Shown: positions 46,770 to 59,320, counted from the stretch's first letter. The stretch: 64,000 bases of DNA from Cryptomeria japonica (GCF_030272615.1 NC_081412.1:37952911-38016910); one strand, 5' to 3'. Numbers and translations: made by a program. The notes: generated by a model not told the origin, from the sequence alone.

Positions 46770-47158
46770 CATGCAGATCCTTAAAACCCTGTCTCAGAGA
46801 TCTGTAATTGGTTGTGGAAGGTTGTAAAAGATCTAGATCAGTTGTGCAATTGATATCCGAAAGATTTCATGGAAGTTTGAGATTCTAGTGAATGAATTCA
46901 AGAAAAAATGGGTATCTGGAAAGAATTTAGGGTTACGCATTTATTACAAACAAAAGTTAGGTTTTATAGAAGATAAAAAGGAACTTTTATTTATTCTTAT
47001 AGTGCACATGAAGAGAGACAACAAAATAGTAAAGCAAAAGAGATCTTGCAATGAAATCAAAGCTTAAGAGTGATCCGACAATGACTCCTTGCATCCGATT
47101 GAGATTGAAAAGGTATTTATCTAGTTACGAGCTATCTATTCATACCCTAATTTTCAAA
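46770..47158 (+). other. E internal region between gag remnant and unknown gene
   Basis: About 390 bp. It may hold the end of gag or a leader of the next gene. No domain seen. Confidence 0.4.
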
Positions 47159-50100
47159 ATGGCATCATCTTCTATCATTGTAACTCCACTTGTCATTGAA
47201 ATAATTGAGAGAGAAAGGTTCGTGTTTAAGGAACACCCATTTAAGTTGGCTGAAGATAATCCAAATGGAGCATAATCCTATGTACCTTAAAATGTGTTGC
47301 ATAATGAAGACGTTAGGGCATACATTCATTGCAACATTGAGGAATTGGGTATTGCAGATATGTTGTCATGTTATACTAAGCACATGATGGATGACTTTGG
47401 GAATCTGACACTTATTTCAAGTCATTGCAGGATAAGGGTTTTATTCAGTTTGTTCATTTCCCAGTATTTGATGAGCCCGAATGGGTGAGATATGCTCTGA
47501 GCCAAATCCACAATGAATTTATATGGCTGGATAGACCTCACAAGATCACAAAGAAAGTCATTCAATAAGTAACTTGTGTGGAGTTCTTCTTAGTGAGTTG
47601 ATGAGAAACAAAAGAAGATAAAATAGGACAAGAAGCATGTTTTCAAATTTGGTTCTCTAATTATTTGTTCAACACTTTATTTCTTAAATGAGATCCTTGA
47701 TATTAGAAAGATTTAATGGGCTTATGCTAAACAAGTGGCAGTCCAATAAAGGAAGGTTTACAAGGATTGGGTGACATAGTAGCTCAAAAATCTGCTTCAT
47801 GGGGTTACTTTAAATTGTTTCAAGCTATGATGCAAAGCAGAGAGAGGGTCCCAAAAGAGATTGTAGAGAAATATGAGAGCATTATATGCTTCATGGTTGA
47901 CAAGGATAAATGTCATATGGAAGAAGTCAAACCAAGTACTGTTTGGATCATGCCCCTAGGGTATAAGGTGGATGCAAATACACTTAATACATATGCTCAA
48001 CACCTATTGAGTCAGCCAGTAGATGAGAAAGAAGAAAGCTTCAGTACATACAAAGAGAAGGATATTGACTTGCACAAGAAATTTACTGAACCAACAAGAA
48101 AGAGAAAATCCAGAAAGGAAGTTGAACAACTTACAAAGCAGATGGGAATAACCAAAGAAGTTGTGCAAAGGGCTAGGGATGAAAACATGGTGAAGTCCAA
48201 GACTAAACCAGTCTCCACTCCTCCCAATCAAACAAAGCCAAGACAAAGTAAGTTTGCACCTACCTTCGGTGTGCAGAAGCCTATTCCTCCACCCAAGCCA
48301 CAAACAACATCAACCAATAAAGAGAAGAGAAATAAAGAGTTGCCAACAAGAAAATATGTAGATGAAAAGGAAGAAACTGAATCTGATGAAGAGGTAAAAG
48401 AAGTAAAGAAGACAACCACTTGTGCCAGAGTAGTGAAGAAGCCATAATCCAATGGAGCTTATCCAACAAAGAAGCCAAGAGTTGAAGCTAAACCATTTTG
48501 TATAGCCAGAGTGAGCAAAAAACAAAAGGCAAAATTGGATGAAGCTCTTAATTCTGACAAAATTGAAGGTACATATGAAGTTGTGCCTCCAATAACTTTG
48601 AAAGAAATAATTGATGAAGTACTCAAGGATGGTAACTTGACAAATGTGCATGTATACTATGAACATTTTGATGATAAAGATCAAAGAGCCATGGAAGAAG
48701 CAATTGTTTAGTACATGGATATTTATAGTAAAGCATTAATAGAATTTTCATCCATGATCCCCAAAATCTTGTATGGCATTTTGGATGCAAGGAGGTATAC
48801 AACTAGTTTAGAGGATGCAAGAATAAAGTAGTATGTATTGGTAAACTTATCCTCTGTCATTTCTAAAACTGAAGTTGTTAGATTCTTAAAGCTTGCAAAG
48901 GAGAGATTCTGAAGCAAGAAGAGGGTCAGTAAACTTATGCTCAGGGAAACAGATGAGGTAACCAAAGAGACTGAGACAATTTTTGATAGATCACAAAATT
49001 GATGTGAATCCGACATGTGATGACACTCAATCGACAGAGAAATCACATGATACATCTATTCTGGAAGTGCATCCAGTTGTTCCTAATAATTAGGAAGATC
49101 AATCATTTGAGAAGGGCATTCCTGAAGGGCAATCAAATGAACAGACCATAGTTGTAGTTGATAATTCTAATAATGCTAATGTTGATGACTTTGGTGAAGC
49201 TAAACATGATCCTCTGATGATAGAAGTTGTTTCATAAAAGGTAGTTGAGGAGGCAGTTGATGGGGAAAAGGGAGAAGATGATGGTGAGAAGGCTGAAAAA
49301 GATGCAAGTGCAGAGGTAGAAGAAAATGAAAAAGGAGAGGATAAGGAAGATCAGGCTTCGGTGACAGTGGCAAGAGACAATGTTGCTGAAAAAGGAAAAT
49401 AGATTGCTACTAATTCAGATGATTTTGGTCAAGGGGATATTGATTTGAGTTCCTTATATCTGATTCAAGCATTGAAGCTAGCAACTCTCATAGAAGAAAA
49501 AACCAATGAGGACTTGCTTAAGTCCCATACCGCAAACGAAGAGTTAACAACATTGGTAAGAGATGTATTGGAGAAAATTTTGCCATCTTTCAAACTTGAC
49601 ATAGCTGATAATCCATCTGATAAGCTTAAGAGTATGTTGAATGTTATAGAATCTCATTTTGAGTCCTTGGAGAAGGTAGTAGATATTAGAGTTTTGAATC
49701 AATTTAATGTCATGCAATTAAAAATATTTTTGAAGATGATTGAGGATGATAGGGTAAGCTTAGTAACTGCAATTAAGGGTATTCAAGATGCATTAGATGA
49801 AGGTGGTCATTTATACAAGTCATGTCTAATTTTGCCCAAGTTTACTATAGAAATTGACAAGAAAATAAGAGAATTTGAAGGGTAGCTTGCTAACATTTCT
49901 CAATCATATGCACCCCAATCAATCCCAGCTAGCAATTTTGAACCAAAAGTTTTGAGTATTTTGAATAAGATCAAGAGTTTAAACTAGGAGAAGGACAAAA
50001 TTTTGGGTAGAGTTGAAGAAGTAGGGAGTCTTATCACTCCTCGGATAGATTCTCTAATGAGAAGTATGCATGATGCTAAGGATGCTCTGAATAAGAGTGT

Positions 50101-50248
50101 TTCGGTAGACAAACAGGGAGTTGAGATGCACACTTATCTCTTCAGTGGGATGATCAAAATTTTGGAGAGTCTGAAGAAGGCATGGGATATCCAATTTTCA
50201 TCCCTATTACCCCTATATTTTTTCTCATGCCTAAAGCCTCATAATTAG
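47159..50248 (+). pseudogene. Unrecognised large gene carried by element E
   Basis: Degraded gene of about 1,000 codons starting MASSSIIVTPLVIEIIERER. The first part (to about 47570) includes FDEPEWVRYALSQIHNEF and a segment ending HKITKKVIQ. 47767-48447 is the longest open part (226 aa): a globular start (WGYFKLFQAMMQSRERVPKE), then Lys/Glu- and Pro-rich low complexity. It continues in frame at 48511-48711. After a shift, an acidic stretch (49240-49400) leads to helical segments at 49445-49885 and 50003-50248 that look like coiled coil. There are several stops and at least two shifts. It sits where pol should be. I do not recognise the family and assign no function. Opposite-strand ORFs at 48004-48684 are shadows. 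Confidence 0.6.
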
Positions 50249-52171
50249 CTAAAAATCAGTTATTGTTAATGTTTTAATGTTGAAGTTTTTATGGCCAAAC
50301 TTCATGTCAGCTGGGAGATTTTAATTGTTTTATTTTTGGGTTACCCATATAGCCAAACAATTAAATCTCAATTCTTATGTGTCCTATGCAAAAAAAATTT
50401 ATGTGTTATTCTCTACTAGGCCCATTTATTCTACAGTTAAAATTTCATAAGAAACGGAGCCCTCAGTAAAAAGTTATGTAGGTTTTTCTATGGCAGCCCA
50501 AAAGAACAATTGTCATTGAACTTGAACCTTGGACCTTTTCAAAAAGTTCAAAGTTTGGGTTCAAGTTCAAAGTTTGAATTCAATTGGAGCGGGCTTTGTA
50601 ATTTTTGTTCATTGAACTTGAACTTTGAACTTTGAACTTTTTTTGTTCAATCCTGTAGGTTCAAGCACACAGATTCAAAAGGCTCAAAAGGTTCAAAGTT
50701 CAAATTTTGGGTTCATTGTAATTTTTGGTCTTTGAACTTGAACTTTGAACCTTCTTTGGTTCAAGGTTCAAGGTTCAACGTTTGATTTTAGAGGTTCAAA
50801 TTTAGAGTTCAGAGATTCATTGGATGCAAGTTCAGAGTGATTTCAGCAAGTTCAATAATCCAATAACATTGGCATGTCTAATGTTTGTAATTTTCAATGT
50901 AATCTGTAGCCACAAATTTTCTGAGACATAAAAAATTAGTCTGGGTGTGGGGGACATAACTATCAATTGAACCTTTGGATCACACTGAATTTTTAATATG
51001 TTTTAGAAAATCTAGTTTTCTAAATTCTTACTAGAGCAATCGGAAAAATATTATCACGTTCAAAAGTTATTTATCTCTGAGTACAGGTCTATAAAAATTC
51101 TGAGATAAAAGATTTGAAGATTTTTTTTTTTAAAGTTATCAAGAAGAGGATAAAAGATAAAGAAAAGATTAATTAATAATCTTTTCAAGAATTAGTTATT
51201 GATAAATGAAAGTCTCTTTAAAAAAGAGAGAATATATATATGGGGGAAAAAGAAAAGAAAGCGGCTGGAAAAACTGTGATTTTTCGAGCAGCAAATAATA
51301 TCCATTTTGTTTTTCTATGAATTGTTTAAACTGGAATGACTGATTATCAATAAAATGTTATGGTGTGCAGTCTTTGAATTTGTGTGTTTAAAGATTAGCA
51401 ATCTTTCTTGAGAAATTTGTTATGGGCATGATATCATTTTATGATAAGTTATTTCTATGTTTTTCTAAGTTCATGGTTTCTATTAACTGTTAGCAGATTC
51501 ATTGTGTATTGAGTTGTGCTAATCCCCCTTGTCTTGTGAGGCATGAGAGAGTATCAATTAGACATCAATATTGTTGTGCATTTGCTATGCTCTAAATTTA
51601 TAAAGTGAATATGTGTGTGAATCAGATTTTGTGAGCTCCTATTTAATCATCAGAATATTTTATTTGTTTCAGTTAGAAGACATTCATTCGTGTTGATGGA
51701 TGAATGCTAAAGCCTTTCCATGCTTTCTGGTAAAAAGTGTCAACATTTCATTTCTGTATTAATTTCATTGCAAATCATATGAAGAGATGCCCTCTAATGT
51801 AGAGGTTGGATTTTAATTAATTCATCCAACTATTGGTAATTTGTTTTCTTTCATAAAGGGGCATACAAGAGTTATATTTTTGTTCAGAGAAAACAAATAA
51901 ATTTCAGGAAAGGGACAAATTTGTTTACCAATGGTCCCATAGGACAATTTTTGTAGATACTTTCAAGTTTTTGTGAGAAATTGTACATATCCCCATATAT
52001 AATTTTTGATGAATTCCTATCTTTGGTATTTTTGTCAAAGGGGGAGAGAGAAGAGTGAAAAATGATGTAAATTATCAAGGGGAGTTTGTAAATTCTTGGA
52101 GAGTTTGAAATTTTGAAGTTTTGCAACCTTGATTGTAGAGTTCATTTTTTCACAATGTTGCCATCAATGCC
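50249..52171. other. E region between unknown gene and PPT
   Basis: About 1.9 kb with no supported gene. Holds the GTTCAAAG repeat tract (50516-50870). A TATATATATGG word lies at 51230. Confidence 0.5.
50516..50870. repeat. GTTCAAAGTT/AACTTTGAAC repeat tract
   Basis: Many copies of GTTCAAAG and its reverse complement CTTTGAAC in both orientations, also TTGAACTTGAACTTTGAAC. The copies can pair into several alternative hairpins. Confidence 0.85.
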
Positions 52172-52183
52172 AAAAGGGGAGAT
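52172..52183 (+). other. Polypurine tract of element E
   Basis: AAAAGGGGAGAT directly before the 3' LTR. Confidence 0.8.
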
Positions 52184-53325
52184 TGTTGGAAAGAGACATT
52201 GTTCTGGTGAAGATCGATGCATGAGAGATGCTTAGGAGTTTTCATTGATAGAAACCTGCTTTGTAAATCACATCTGGTGTACATAGATTTGACTTACGTG
52301 AAGTCATATCATTCATAAGGCATAAGTCTAGAAGGTGGAACACAGTAATTGGTAGAGCATGAGATCATTGCGTACATCTTGATTTTGGTGTAGTTTTGGT
52401 TGTGATAATAAATGAAGATGATTTGAGGTTTGAGGCAGCTTATCTTGTGATTCTAATATCCAGTGTTGATTAATGAGCAAGATTAAAGGTCTGATATTTG
52501 GTAATTCAGTTAGAATAGAGATATTCTTGTGTAACATGTGTTGCGGAATTGTTTGGTTGATTTCAATCATTGGTTTCATGTTTGAGGAGTTTGATCCGAC
52601 TTGTATTAAGCCTTCTATCATTCTATTTGGGTTCGCATATGGATTTCTGAGCGGATTGAGCTGACCTAAGGTTACACGTTTCATGTTGCGTGTTATGCAG
52701 TTTTTGTGAAGTCGACATGTTTGAGATCTTATTAGGTTTTGTGGATATATAATGTTGATCTAGATGATCATTTTAGGTATGGAATATGCGAATGTAGATG
52801 TGTGGTATGTGAATAAGAATCAAAATGCAAAATTGGTGCTTCGGTAGATGACTGTGTAGCAAAACAAGATAGAAAGGCAGAGTAGCATTTGACAGTCAAA
52901 TTGTGCTTAACTGGAACTGATCTTTGGCATTTGTAGATGCTATATTCCTTTTCAGACATTTTAATTACTCTTGTATCTCATTTGTAGGATAGTCAGTCCT
53001 CTAGGGTTATTTCCCTATTATCTAATTGAGCAGTGAGCTTTAGGCAATGCGTCTAAATGCAAGTGCATTCTCCCTATGTAATATTATCATACTTCTAGCC
53101 ATAGTATTTAATAATATTGTGGATTCAAATCTCACTGTGGTTTTTCCCTTTTTGGTTTTCCACATAAAAATCTTGGTGTTATGGTTGTGTGGTTGATTGC
53201 TTTATGTTTATGCACTTTGCTTTCATTCTTATGCATCGAATGGTTTAAGAATCAGTTTGATATGTTTGTAAATTGTAAAACATTGATTCAAACCCTCTCC
53301 TTATCAGTGTTCATTGATTCCAACA
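52184..53325 (+). repeat. Element E 3' LTR
   Basis: 1,142 bp, TGTTGGAA to TTCCAACA, aligning over its whole length with 25552-26686. Confidence 0.92.
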
Positions 53326-54249
53326 TAAACAACTAGATCTCACTTAAAAGGTCTATAGAATTTACCACAAGAAAAATCTACAAAAAATCATCTCGACCAC
53401 CAGATCAGACTTAGAACCAATATAAAGTTTTTAAAAAACAAACATTATGTGCCTAAGATATACTTGATTTACCAAAAGTGTTGCATCTTTACCTTGGGAT
53501 GTAATTTAGAGCTAAATAAGAAACCCTTCATCATATGATGACCCAGGAAGATTGGTGGATAGGTTGTAGTAGCTAGGGCCAAGCAGTTTGTCATTGATGT
53601 GACTAGTGAAGAGCATTCGGGGGCCAATGGTAGATTGGAAAAGTGGAGCTAGCAGAGGATGCACAATGGAGGCACGAGAGCCACAAATCATGATGAGGAG
53701 AATATAGAATATCAAAAGAAATATTCTAGAATTGTGTGTCTAATTCAACCAATGATGAAATGCATAATTACAAGGCTATGGAATGATATCACATTGCATT
53801 TTTAATAATAATAATCATTTTTTTAATTTTTAAATTGATCATTGCATTAAAAATTTAAATTCTATAAACTTCTTCTAAACAACATAATCTTAGAATCCCT
53901 AATATTACTTTTACTATATTAGATCGATTTAAATACCCTTTGTTATTAAACTTCTTAACTTTTCTAACCATCTATGAGGTAATTATATAATATAGGAAAT
54001 AGATTATAGACAACCATTTTTATGAAGATCTATTGATATAAAAAAATTCACAATTCTTTAGAGCCAAGAGGATTGTTTTTAAACTAAGACCCACAACATT
54101 AGTCTAAATTAACTATTTGTTTTTTGATATACTTATTTAAATCATTTGAACTAAATAATCTATGTAATATGATTTTCTCTTTACACAATAATTTCTCTAG
54201 TCAAACTATCAACATTAATTATCCTAAGAGGTGTTTCTATAGTTGCAAA
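53326..54249. other. Unassigned stretch between E and H
   Basis: About 920 bp, A/T-rich from 53780. It may start with the continuation of relic D across the E insertion. No gene or element end recognised. Confidence 0.4.
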
Positions 54250-55578
54250 TGTTGGGATTGTGTGCTTATGTGTATTTGGATTACATGACTTATGTGTTGT
54301 CATTGATGTCAACTATTTCTCTGTGTGTTCCAATGTTGTAGTCAATTATGTGAGTTGGTTTGTCCTATGTATTTCAGTTGAGCTATTGTGGATTAATGGT
54401 TTTTTGGATAAGAATCTCTAGTTGATTCAGTAGAAGTTTCAGAGGTCCACATGCTGATTTGATCAAGTTGTGAGATCTAGTGTTGCAGTTGGTTTTTATG
54501 TTATTTAGTGGTTCTTAGTGTTGTGGATTTTGATTCGATATTGCTCTGCATTGCATTATCTTGGTTTACAGATTTGGAAAAGTGTTTGGGACATTTTGGT
54601 GTGTCCTCAACTCAAGTGGTTCATGATTTGGAGGTCCGCAAGTGATTCTTTCAATTTCTCAGTTAGTGTCATTTGTGTTCTTGAGGTTTGGTGTAATGTT
54701 GATGAAGATTATAGTAATATGTGTTGGTGTGGTTGTTGTTGATGTAATTCATGGTGCTTGTGGATATTTCTAGATCGTATTCTATCTATGTTGGTGGTTT
54801 GCATTGATTCTTGTGCACGTTATTGATGATTTTGCTTGGTCTGGTGGTGTTCTTCATGTTCTTGGCCAACATGATCCTTCTAGTTTGTTGCAGATGTTCA
54901 AGGCTTATTTATTGGAGTTGTTTTTTGTTTCAAGCATGTGATATGGGTTTGTGCTAATGTCTTATTTGACATTTCTTGGTCTGCATATGTTGTTGTAGCG
55001 TGTATGATTATATTTAACCAAGCTTGAAAGATAGGTTGATGAGATGTATATATAAATGTAATATTAATTTGAGAGATGTATCTGTGTGTGTGAATAGTGC
55101 TTGATCTTTTAGAAGAAATGAAGTTGTGCACAAAATTATGGAGAAGTGTGACAGAGAAGAGTTTGTGCTTAACCTGAACTGTAACCAGGCATTAGGAGAT
55201 GTTATTTTCTCAGTTCATGATCTTTTGGATGTAATCTGAATCTTGTTGTAAGATAGTGAGCCTTCCCTAGGTTGTAACCCTTTGTTGTTTTCGAGAAGTG
55301 ATCTCTAGGTAGTGTGCATGAATGCATGTGCATTCCCCATTGTAATATTCATATACTTCTAATAGGGTATCATCATATTGTGGGTACATTCCCACCGTGG
55401 TTTTTCCCTTAACTGGGTTTTCCACATCAATAATCTTGGTGTTATGTGTGTTATTGATGTGGTTTTGATTTATGTTTTTATTGTTATATATCAGATTTGA
55501 TTTTTTGGTTAAGTTATCTGAGATTTGTGAAAACTAATTCACCCCCTCCTCTCTCATTTTTCTGCCTTGTTGCCAACA
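54250..55578 (+). repeat. Element H 5' LTR
   Basis: 1,329 bp, TGTTGGGATT to TTGCCAACA. TATA-like TATATATAAAT near 55047-55057. The last 330 bp share blocks with the E LTR (GTGTGC..AATGCA.GTGCATTCCCC, GTGGTTTTTCCCTT, AATCTTGGTGTTATG). Confidence 0.85.
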
Positions 55579-55580
55579 AT

Positions 55581-55592
55581 TGGTATTAGAGC
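55581..55592 (+). other. Primer-binding site of H
   Basis: TGGTATTAGAGC, one change from the initiator-Met tRNA complement. Confidence 0.88.
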
Positions 55593-55940
55593 ACAGGGGC
55601 TTCACTGGCAATGCAATATTATATTGAACATGCATTCATATTGGGGGGTTTAATATCCCCAAAATGAGGGTACAATATATTTCCTATTAGTGAAAATAGG
55701 GGGATTTTTAGTTCCAGCTATGAAAAGTACAATATTTGGTGAAAAAAGGGGAGCTTTTAATTCAAGCTATCTATTGGGAGGGAGTGACAAAAAAGGATTT
55801 GGGGGCAATATTTTTTGAAAATAGGGGGATTCTTTAGCATGCCATGAATGAACATGCTATAACCCAGGTTCACTAAGTGAATCCCTCATGTATCAGAGTA
55901 GGTTCCTCTGAGGAAGCTTGATCACTTGAGGTGATCCAAG
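55593..55940 (+). other. Leader of H
   Basis: About 350 bp with repeated GGGGGATTTTTAGTT-like and AATATTTGGTGAAAA-like words. No gene. Confidence 0.5.
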
Positions 55941-56830
55941 ATGGCAAGTTTCAAGAAGGAGAGTTTGAGGTTTGATGGAACTAACTACACTCTTTGGAAG
56001 AACCAGATGGAATGTCAATTGTGATGCATTGGTGAAGATTATTAGAAGACTACTAATAATGTGTATAATTCTCCTCAAAATGTTCCTACAACTATGAATG
56101 AGATTAAGGAACCCAAACATAATATTAAAGCTAAGGAAGCATTGTTAAGTGCCTTGACTGATTCTGAAATGACTAATATGATAGATTTGCAGACTGCTCA
56201 TGAGATTTGGATGAAGTTGGAGACTCTTTATGAAGGTGATAGTCATGTGAAGATTGCTAAGTTGCAAAGCTTGAAGGGAAAGTATGACTTATTGAAGATG
56301 GGTGGAGATGAGAACATAACTTCTTTTATGCAAAAATTTAATGAGCTTGTGTGCAATATTAGATGTGTCGGTGGAGTGATAGATGAATCATAGATCATTG
56401 CTAAGGTGTTGATGTCCTTGCCTCCTACTTTCAAGCATAAGGATACTACTATTTAGGAGATCTAGACAGTGATTAATGTGACTAGAGACATGTTGATTGG
56501 TAAGCTTACTATTTTTGAGTTAAGTGAGTTTAGTGATTCTCTTCCAAAGACAAGGATAAAATCTGTATTCAAAGCTATTGTCTTTGAAAAGAAAAAATAT
56601 GATCTGAGAGAAAGTTCATCAAGAAGAGTATCTAGATATGAGAAGGAGATGAAAGATATGGAAGAAGAAGAGAAAGAGCTTGAAGAGTTTGAAGCCCTGA
56701 TTGGCAGAAGACTACCTAAAGGAGTTCGTAAGTCTGAAGGAAATTTTCCTCTTTAATGTTTTTCATGTCATAAGATAGAACATTTTTCTTCAAGGTGTCT
56801 GAAAAGAGTTCCTAACCCTAAGAAACCATA
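55941..56830 (+). pseudogene. gag: gag of element H
   Basis: ATG at 55941 (MASFKKESLRFDGTNYTLWK), UBN2 capsid (MKLETLYEGDSHVKIAKLQS, KFNELVCNIRCVG), helical Glu-rich part, and a zinc knuckle CFSCHKIEHFSSRC at about 56757-56798 in which the usual Gly before His is Glu. Single frame with stops near 56022, 56391, 56455 and 56754. Confidence 0.85.
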
Positions 56831-57230
56831 TAATCCTAAATATTAGAAGAAGTGTTATTATGTTGCTGATGAAGGTATGGCAGATGACGATTCTGAGAAA
56901 GGAAATTCAGTTGATGATGAATGGGTATTTATTGATATCAAGGAAGATGATCAAGTGTCTATGGATTCCGCTACCTGCATAAATGAGGAAAAATCTTTGG
57001 CTACTAAAGGTGAAGAGAAAGATGAATGGGTTATTGACATGGTTGCTCTCATCGTATGACAAGTGACAAGAGTAAGTTTGTGAGTATTGAAAGGTATGAT
57101 GGTAAATTAGTGAGATTTGGTGATGATAAAGCTTGTGTGATGTGAGGTAGAGTTTGATTTCTCTTGATGGTAAGCATAATACTGATGATGTTTTGTATGT
57201 ATAAGGTCTCAAGCATAATCTTTTAAGTGT
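56831..57230 (+). pseudogene. Aspartic protease of H, active site destroyed
   Basis: An acidic linker (56877-57020), then EWVID followed by a 2-base loss at about 57040 exactly within the D-S-G active-site codons, after which the frame shifts. Downstream residues in the new frame (SHRMTSDKSKF, RFGDDKACV) are those of a copia protease. Confidence 0.78.
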
Positions 57231-58240
57231 TGGATAGATGGTTGACAAAGGTTATGATTTGCAATTCAAGAATGGAAAGTATAGAATCTTAAGTGGTTCT
57301 AGAATAGAGATTGCATCAGGTACAAAGAGTAAAGGTAATATCTTTCATGTGAATTCTAGTGGTAAAAGTTGTTTGATTGCTCAAATTGATGAAAGTTGGT
57401 TATGGTATAGGAGAATGTGTCATGTGAATTTTGATTGCATGGTTAAGATAAGATCTAATCAAGCAGTGAGAGATCTTCCAAATATTGTGAAGCCCTCTAA
57501 TCTGGTATGCAAGGAATGTCACTTAGAGAAGTAGACAAGAGTTTCTTTTTAGAGCAAACTATATACTTCTAATGGAATATTGGATCTTTTTCATACTTAT
57601 TTGTGTGGTCCCTCTAGAGTGAGAAGCTTGTAGGGTGACAGGTACTTCATGGTGTTGATTGATGACTATTCAAGGATGATGTGGGTTACTTTCTTAAGGG
57701 AGAAATCTGAAGCATTGGAGAAGTTCAAGATTTTCATAGCTATGGTTGAGGCAGGGACTAGATTGAATTTGAAGTGTCTAAGATCTAACAGAGGTGGTGA
57801 ATTCAGTTTCGGCGAGTTTAATATATTTTGTGAAGAGCATGGAGTGAAGAGCCAAGTATCTACACCTAGAACCCCTTAGCAGAATTGAGTTGTGGGGAGA
57901 AAGAATAGAACAATTCAAGAAGTTGCTAGAACCATGACAGTTGAAGGAATTTTTCCTCATATATATTAGAGAGAAGTTGTGAGTATTGTTGTGTATACTT
58001 TCAACCAAGTGCATATCAAAGGTGATACCGGTAAGACTCCTTATGATTTATGGTTTGGTCATGTTCCTACAATTAGATATTTCAAAAGAATTGGAAGTAA
58101 ATTCTATATCTGAAGAGATGAAGATCTAGGAAAGTTTGATGCTAGATGTGATGAAAGAATCTTTCTTGGTTATTCTACTAAGAGCAAGGCCTATTGGTGT
58201 TATAATAAGAGATTAAGAAAGATAGTTGAGAGTGAGAATG
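57231..58240 (+). pseudogene. Integrase of H, all three catalytic residues replaced
   Basis: Pre-integrase zinc region (WYRRMCHVNFDCM, CKECHLEK), core and C-terminal part (GKTPYDLWFG, FLGYSTKSKAYWCYN). First catalytic position is Tyr in FHTYLCGP (57598-57600), second is Asn in RSNRGGEF (57787-57789), third is Gly in VVGRKNRT (57895-57897). In-frame stops as well. Confidence 0.85.
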
Positions 58241-59320
58241 TGAAGGGTGATGGTGGTTGTGAGAGATAGATCAGATCCTATAGATACTATTCTGATGATC
58301 AGGATGATAGTTCAGTTAAAGGAAAGAAAGTGCAAACCCACAACCAAATTCAAATTATTCCGAAAAAGCCAAAGAATCAAGGAGAAACCAATGCTAGTGC
58401 TAAATGAAGAGCTCAAGAGTTTGAAAATCATGAAAATCCTAAGACTCCCTAGTATGTGAGATAGAATCATTCAAAGAATCAGATTATAGGAGATAAGAAT
58501 AAAGGTGTGATGACTAGGAGAAGGATTGTTGAAGAGGTATGCTTGATTTCTAAAATTGAACCTAGAGATGTTAATGAAGCTTGTAAAGATGAGAATTGGG
58601 TTAAAGCTATGGAAGAAGAGTTGAATCAGATTGAAAAGAATAATACATGGATTCTTGTTCCTAGACCTAAGGATAAAAATGTAATTGGAACTAAATGGGT
58701 TTTTTGGAATAAATTGAATGAGCAAGGTGAAGTTGTTAGGAATAAAGAAAGACTTGTTTGTAAAGGATATTCTGAGATGCAAGGTATTGATTTTGAGGGG
58801 ACTTTTGCTCCGGTATCTAGGATTGAAGTTGTTAGATTATTTCTTGCTTATCCAACTTACAAAGATTTTAAAGTTTATCAAATGGATGTCAAGTCAGCTT
58901 TTCTTAATGGTGAGTTGGAAGAGGAAGTTCATATTGAGAAACTAGATGGTTTTTAGTTGACAGATCAGGAAGATATGGTTTTTAGATTGAAGAAAGCCCT
59001 ATATGGATTGAAACAAGCTCCTAGAGATTGGTATGCCATATTAGATAAGTATTTGTTGAAGCTTGGATTCAATAAAGGTACTGATGATAGTAATCTGTAT
59101 TTCAAGATTGATAATGATAACATTTGATTGTTGAAGTATTTGTTGATGACATTATTTTTGAAGGAAATGATGATTTGTGTAAGAAGTTAGGTGACGAGAT
59201 GCATAATGAGTTTGAGATGTCCATGATTGGTGAGCTGAAATTCTTTTTGGGATTGCAAATTACTCAGTTGGATAAAGGCATTTTATATCTCAGTCTAAGT
59301 ATGTGAAGGAATTGTTGAAG
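58241..59320 (+). pseudogene. Reverse transcriptase of H
   Basis: NWVKAMEEELNQIEKNNTW, VYQMDVKSAFLNGELEEEV and LKKALYGLKQAPRDWY are typical copia RT. The catalytic motif reads FVDDIIFEGND (near 59140). One stop at 58954 and a shift near 59120 just before the catalytic motif. Confidence 0.88.

Larger units (their letters stand above)
25552..53325 (+). mobile_element. Element E: copia-like, pol-less LTR element with a large unknown gene
   Basis: LTRs 25552-26686 and 52184-53325 (1,135 and 1,142 bp), TGTTGG to CCAACA, with flanks TAAAT and TAAAC that fit a 5-bp TSD with one change. The internal region starts with a copia PBS and a coiled-coil plus zinc-knuckle gag fragment, then an unrecognised long gene (47159-50248) and a PPT. 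No protease, RT or integrase remains. Without the insertion of F (29008-46764) it is about 10 kb. LTR divergence looks near 10 percent by eye. Confidence 0.85.

Noticed and set aside
48004-48684. Minus ORFs of up to 124 codons with hydrophobic stretches
   Set aside because: They mirror the Lys/Glu-rich part of the unknown gene of E.
53326-54249. Possible host gene between elements E and H
   Set aside because: No ORF above 67 codons and no recognisable exon; A/T-rich and featureless.
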